Source: Lutibacter sp. Hel_I_33_5
GTDB taxonomy: Bacteria > Bacteroidota > Bacteroidia > Flavobacteriales > Flavobacteriaceae
Reading direction: 5' to 3'
NCBI RefSeq assembly: GCF_007827455.1
Contig: NZ_VISM01000001.1
Location: 2,705,501-2,769,500 of the forward strand
Length of the DNA: 64,000 nt
Position numbers and translations under genes: made by a program. The notes beneath the pieces are model-generated. The model saw nothing but the letters and a program-made list of their open reading frames with translations, did not search any database and was not told the DNA's origin. How positions within the stretch are numbered: position 1 is the first letter of the stretch; every line of letters starts with the position of its first letter. Positions 62,416 to 64,000 of this stretch are shown one piece after another.

Positions 62416-63177
62416 TTATTTCTGATACCAATTTCTTAAACGGACTTCAATATTTTTATTTTTAGAATTTACTAATTCTTTAAATTTAGAGGTATCGCTA
62501 ATCATTCCTTTTCCTCTATAATGATACGGATATACAATCTTTGGATTAAAATCTAACACGCCATCCGCAGCTTCATTTATGTCCATTGTGTAGGGTAAAT
62601 TCATACAAACAAATGCAATATCAATATTTTGTAACATTCTCATTTCCTGAATTGCAGCGGTATCACCAGAGATATAAAGATCAAAGTCTCTGATAGAAAC
62701 TACATACCCATTTCCTCGACCTTTTGTATGTTTTTTAGCATTTTCTGCTTCGGGACGATTATACATCGCAATAGCATTAATATAAAAGCCTAATCTGTGA
62801 ACAGCTTGATCGTTTTTTAAAACAACAGTATTTGATTTATAAGGTTCAGGTAATTTTTCTGCTACTACATTCGGAGCAATAATAATCGCTTTTTTAGGAG
62901 ATAATTCTTCAATGGTTTTTAGATTGAAATGATCTCCATGAATATCTGTGATTAAAATAATATCAGGACTTTTTAATCCAGTATAAGCAACTTTTCCACC
63001 TGTAGGATCAACATAAATAGTTTTGTTGTTGTAAGATAAAACTAAACTACCGTGTTTAATAGGTTGAATTTTAAGGCTACCATAACCAGTATTTATAATG
63101 TCTGATGGTGGTAACGTATTTTGTGAATTGGTAATACTAAAACTTAAAAAAGCTATACATGTAAAAAGTAACTTCAT
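62416..63177 (-). CDS. Secreted MBL-fold metallo-hydrolase
   Basis: 253 residues. The signal peptide ends near SITNSQ. The beta-lactamase-like fold has the zinc motif ITDIHGDHFN (His, His, Asp, His), further ligands in LYISGDTAAIQEM and the closing IVYPYHYRGKGM. It belongs to the UlaG/YcbL-like branch of MBL hydrolases that act on sugar or phosphate esters, but the substrate is open. It starts 54 nt after the stop of the GH31 gene on the same strand, with a perfect inverted repeat immediately before its ATG. Confidence 0.9.
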   Translation of the reverse strand: MKLLFTCIAFLSFSITNSQNTLPPSDIINTGYGSLKIQPIKHGSLVLSYNNKTIYVDPTGGKVAYTGLKSPDIILITDIHGDHFNLKTIEELSPKKAIIIAPNVVAEKLPEPYKSNTVVLKNDQAVHRLGFYINAIAMYNRPEAENAKKHTKGRGNGYVVSIRDFDLYISGDTAAIQEMRMLQNIDIAFVCMNLPYTMDINEAADGVLDFNPKIVYPYHYRGKGMISDTSKFKELVNSKNKNIEVRLRNWYQK

Positions 63178-63179
63178 AA

Positions 63180-63221
63180 TGGAATAAAATTTATAATAGT
63201 AATATTACAAATTTTATTCCA
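63180..63221. promoter_or_regulatory. 13-bp perfect inverted repeat directly upstream of the MBL gene
   Basis: TGGAATAAAATTT (63180-63192) and AAATTTTATTCCA (63209-63221) flank a short AT-rich core. The palindrome ends two bases before the MBL ATG and begins 10 nt after the GH31 stop. It has no U run. It could be an operator, a leader hairpin that hides the start codon, or a weak processing site. Confidence 0.5.
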
Positions 63222-63230
63222 AAAAGTATT

Positions 63231-64000
63231 TTATTGACCAAATAAATGCAATTCAGTAAATTCTTTATCTATTGTGATGGTTTGATGTCCGTTAACCTTT
63301 AAATTATCTAAACTAATAGCAACATTATCTATTTGAACAGATGTAATTGTAAACGGTAAACTATGTAATACAATTTTGAATTTAGAATACTCTGCATCAA
63401 ATTTACCTTGTTTATGTTGCTGTAAGATAAACTCGTTTGCTTTTCCAGTTACTTTAAAAGTACGTAAACTATAACGTCCTTTTTTATAATCGTATCCATC
63501 ATGTGCATCATCATATAATTGAGAACGTTCTTTACCATCTTTATAATAAACATCTAAAGTAATTTCGTCAAATTTCTTTTCGCCAACATATTGTTGAACA
63601 GGATATTTAGGAATAACAGCACCTTCTTTAATAAATATAGGCATACTATCTAAATCTGCATCTACCCAAATTTCTTTTCTTCCTTCTACAACTTCATCCG
63701 TCCAGAAATTAAACCATTTTCCTCGAGGAATATACATTCTTCTTCCTTTAGCATTTGGCTCTTGAATTGGGCAAACTAAAATTTTATCACCATATACAAA
63801 TTCATCACTTCTATAATGTGTTGCTGTATCTTCTTGATCAAATAAAACCAGAGATTTTAAAATTGGTGTACCGTTATTAATATGATTCCAAAAAGCAGTA
63901 TATAAATATGGTAAAAGCTGATATCTTAACTCGACAAACTTTCTAACAATATCTGTAATTTCATCTCCAAAAACCCAAGGTTCTTGATCTCCATGATCTC
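63231..64000 (-). CDS. Glycoside hydrolase family 31 protein, C-terminal part (5' end outside window)
   Basis: About 256 codons are visible; the frame stays open to the window edge, so an ATG at 63737 is internal. The upstream residues (QEPWVFGDEI, FVELRYQLLPYLYTAFWNHI, SDEFVYGDKILVCPIQEPNA) are the end of the GH31 TIM barrel and the proximal beta-sandwich. MYIPRGKWFNFWTDE continues the sandwich, and the last 100 residues (ITLDVYYKDGKERSQLYDDA) are the DUF5110-type distal domain. GH31 enzymes are alpha-glucosidases, alpha-xylosidases or relatives; the catalytic residues lie outside the window, so the specificity cannot be read. Confidence 0.92.
   Translation of the reverse strand, partial: DHGDQEPWVFGDEITDIVRKFVELRYQLLPYLYTAFWNHINNGTPILKSLVLFDQEDTATHYRSDEFVYGDKILVCPIQEPNAKGRRMYIPRGKWFNFWTDEVVEGRKEIWVDADLDSMPIFIKEGAVIPKYPVQQYVGEKKFDEITLDVYYKDGKERSQLYDDAHDGYDYKKGRYSLRTFKVTGKANEFILQQHKQGKFDAEYSKFKIVLHSLPFTITSVQIDNVAISLDNLKVNGHQTITIDKEFTELHLFGQ

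Noticed and set aside
63231..63737. A free-standing 168-residue gene at the right end
   Set aside because: The frame continues without a stop to the window edge and the upstream residues are clear GH31 sequence, so the ATG at 63737 is internal.

Overview
The window is a chromosomal segment of a marine-type Flavobacteriaceae bacterium, in the Polaribacter/Tenacibaculum neighbourhood by general impression. The reasons are strongly AT-rich DNA, a SusC/SusD pair, a type IX secretion (T9SS) sorting domain, CarboxypepD_reg/TonB-plug proteins, fused isobutyryl-CoA mutase, DUF349/DUF368/DUF4197/DUF5522 families, and many Bacteroidetes-type -7 promoter boxes (TAnnTTTG) just upstream of start codons. 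No phage, transposase, rRNA or CRISPR is visible. Both ends cut genes: a plug/TPR protein on the left and a GH31 glycosidase on the right.

Layout. 1-5.4 kb (+): barrel-less plug/TPR protein, secreted amidohydrolase, YgiQ radical-SAM protein. 5.4-12.7 kb (-): an operon of a Cys-rich 34-residue metallothionein-like peptide, a SigZ-type sigma factor and a dienelactone hydrolase; an ECF sigma factor with a membrane partner; and icmF, which carries an in-frame 90-nt palindromic insertion. 12.9-16.5 kb (+): hutU and lipoproteins. 16.6-22.7 kb (+): a membrane AraC regulator followed by SusC/SusD. 22.8-28.4 kb: pyrF, an ABC permease, tpiA, prmA, clpS, small proteins, tRNA-Arg. 28.9-45 kb: housekeeping and conserved flavobacterial genes (antiporter, lpxK, Nif3, a zinc-ribbon protein lacking its cysteines, DUF349, aroE, two DUF368 transporters, two esterases, TPR protein, pyrR-pyrB, rnz). 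45-48.7 kb: outer-membrane barrel protein and a type II glutamine synthetase.

48.8-56.7 kb (-) is the most unusual part: one tight operon of four exported proteins, namely two paralogous two-module laminin-G-like proteins, a MORN-repeat protein and a TPR-CHAT protein with an intact His/Cys dyad. This is the best candidate for an undescribed system. It lies divergently from purM.

58-60.3 kb is a small, unstable accessory patch. It holds an N-terminal remnant of an AlbA_2 (Schlafen-type) gene, three small lipoproteins, a frameshifted copy of one of them, and a duplicated terminator hairpin derived from the last codons of purM. The window then closes with a small ABC module, prfA, an MBL-fold hydrolase and GH31. 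Coordinates of starts were re-chosen where an upstream TTG had over-extended the frame. All functional calls rest on reading motifs; no database search was run.
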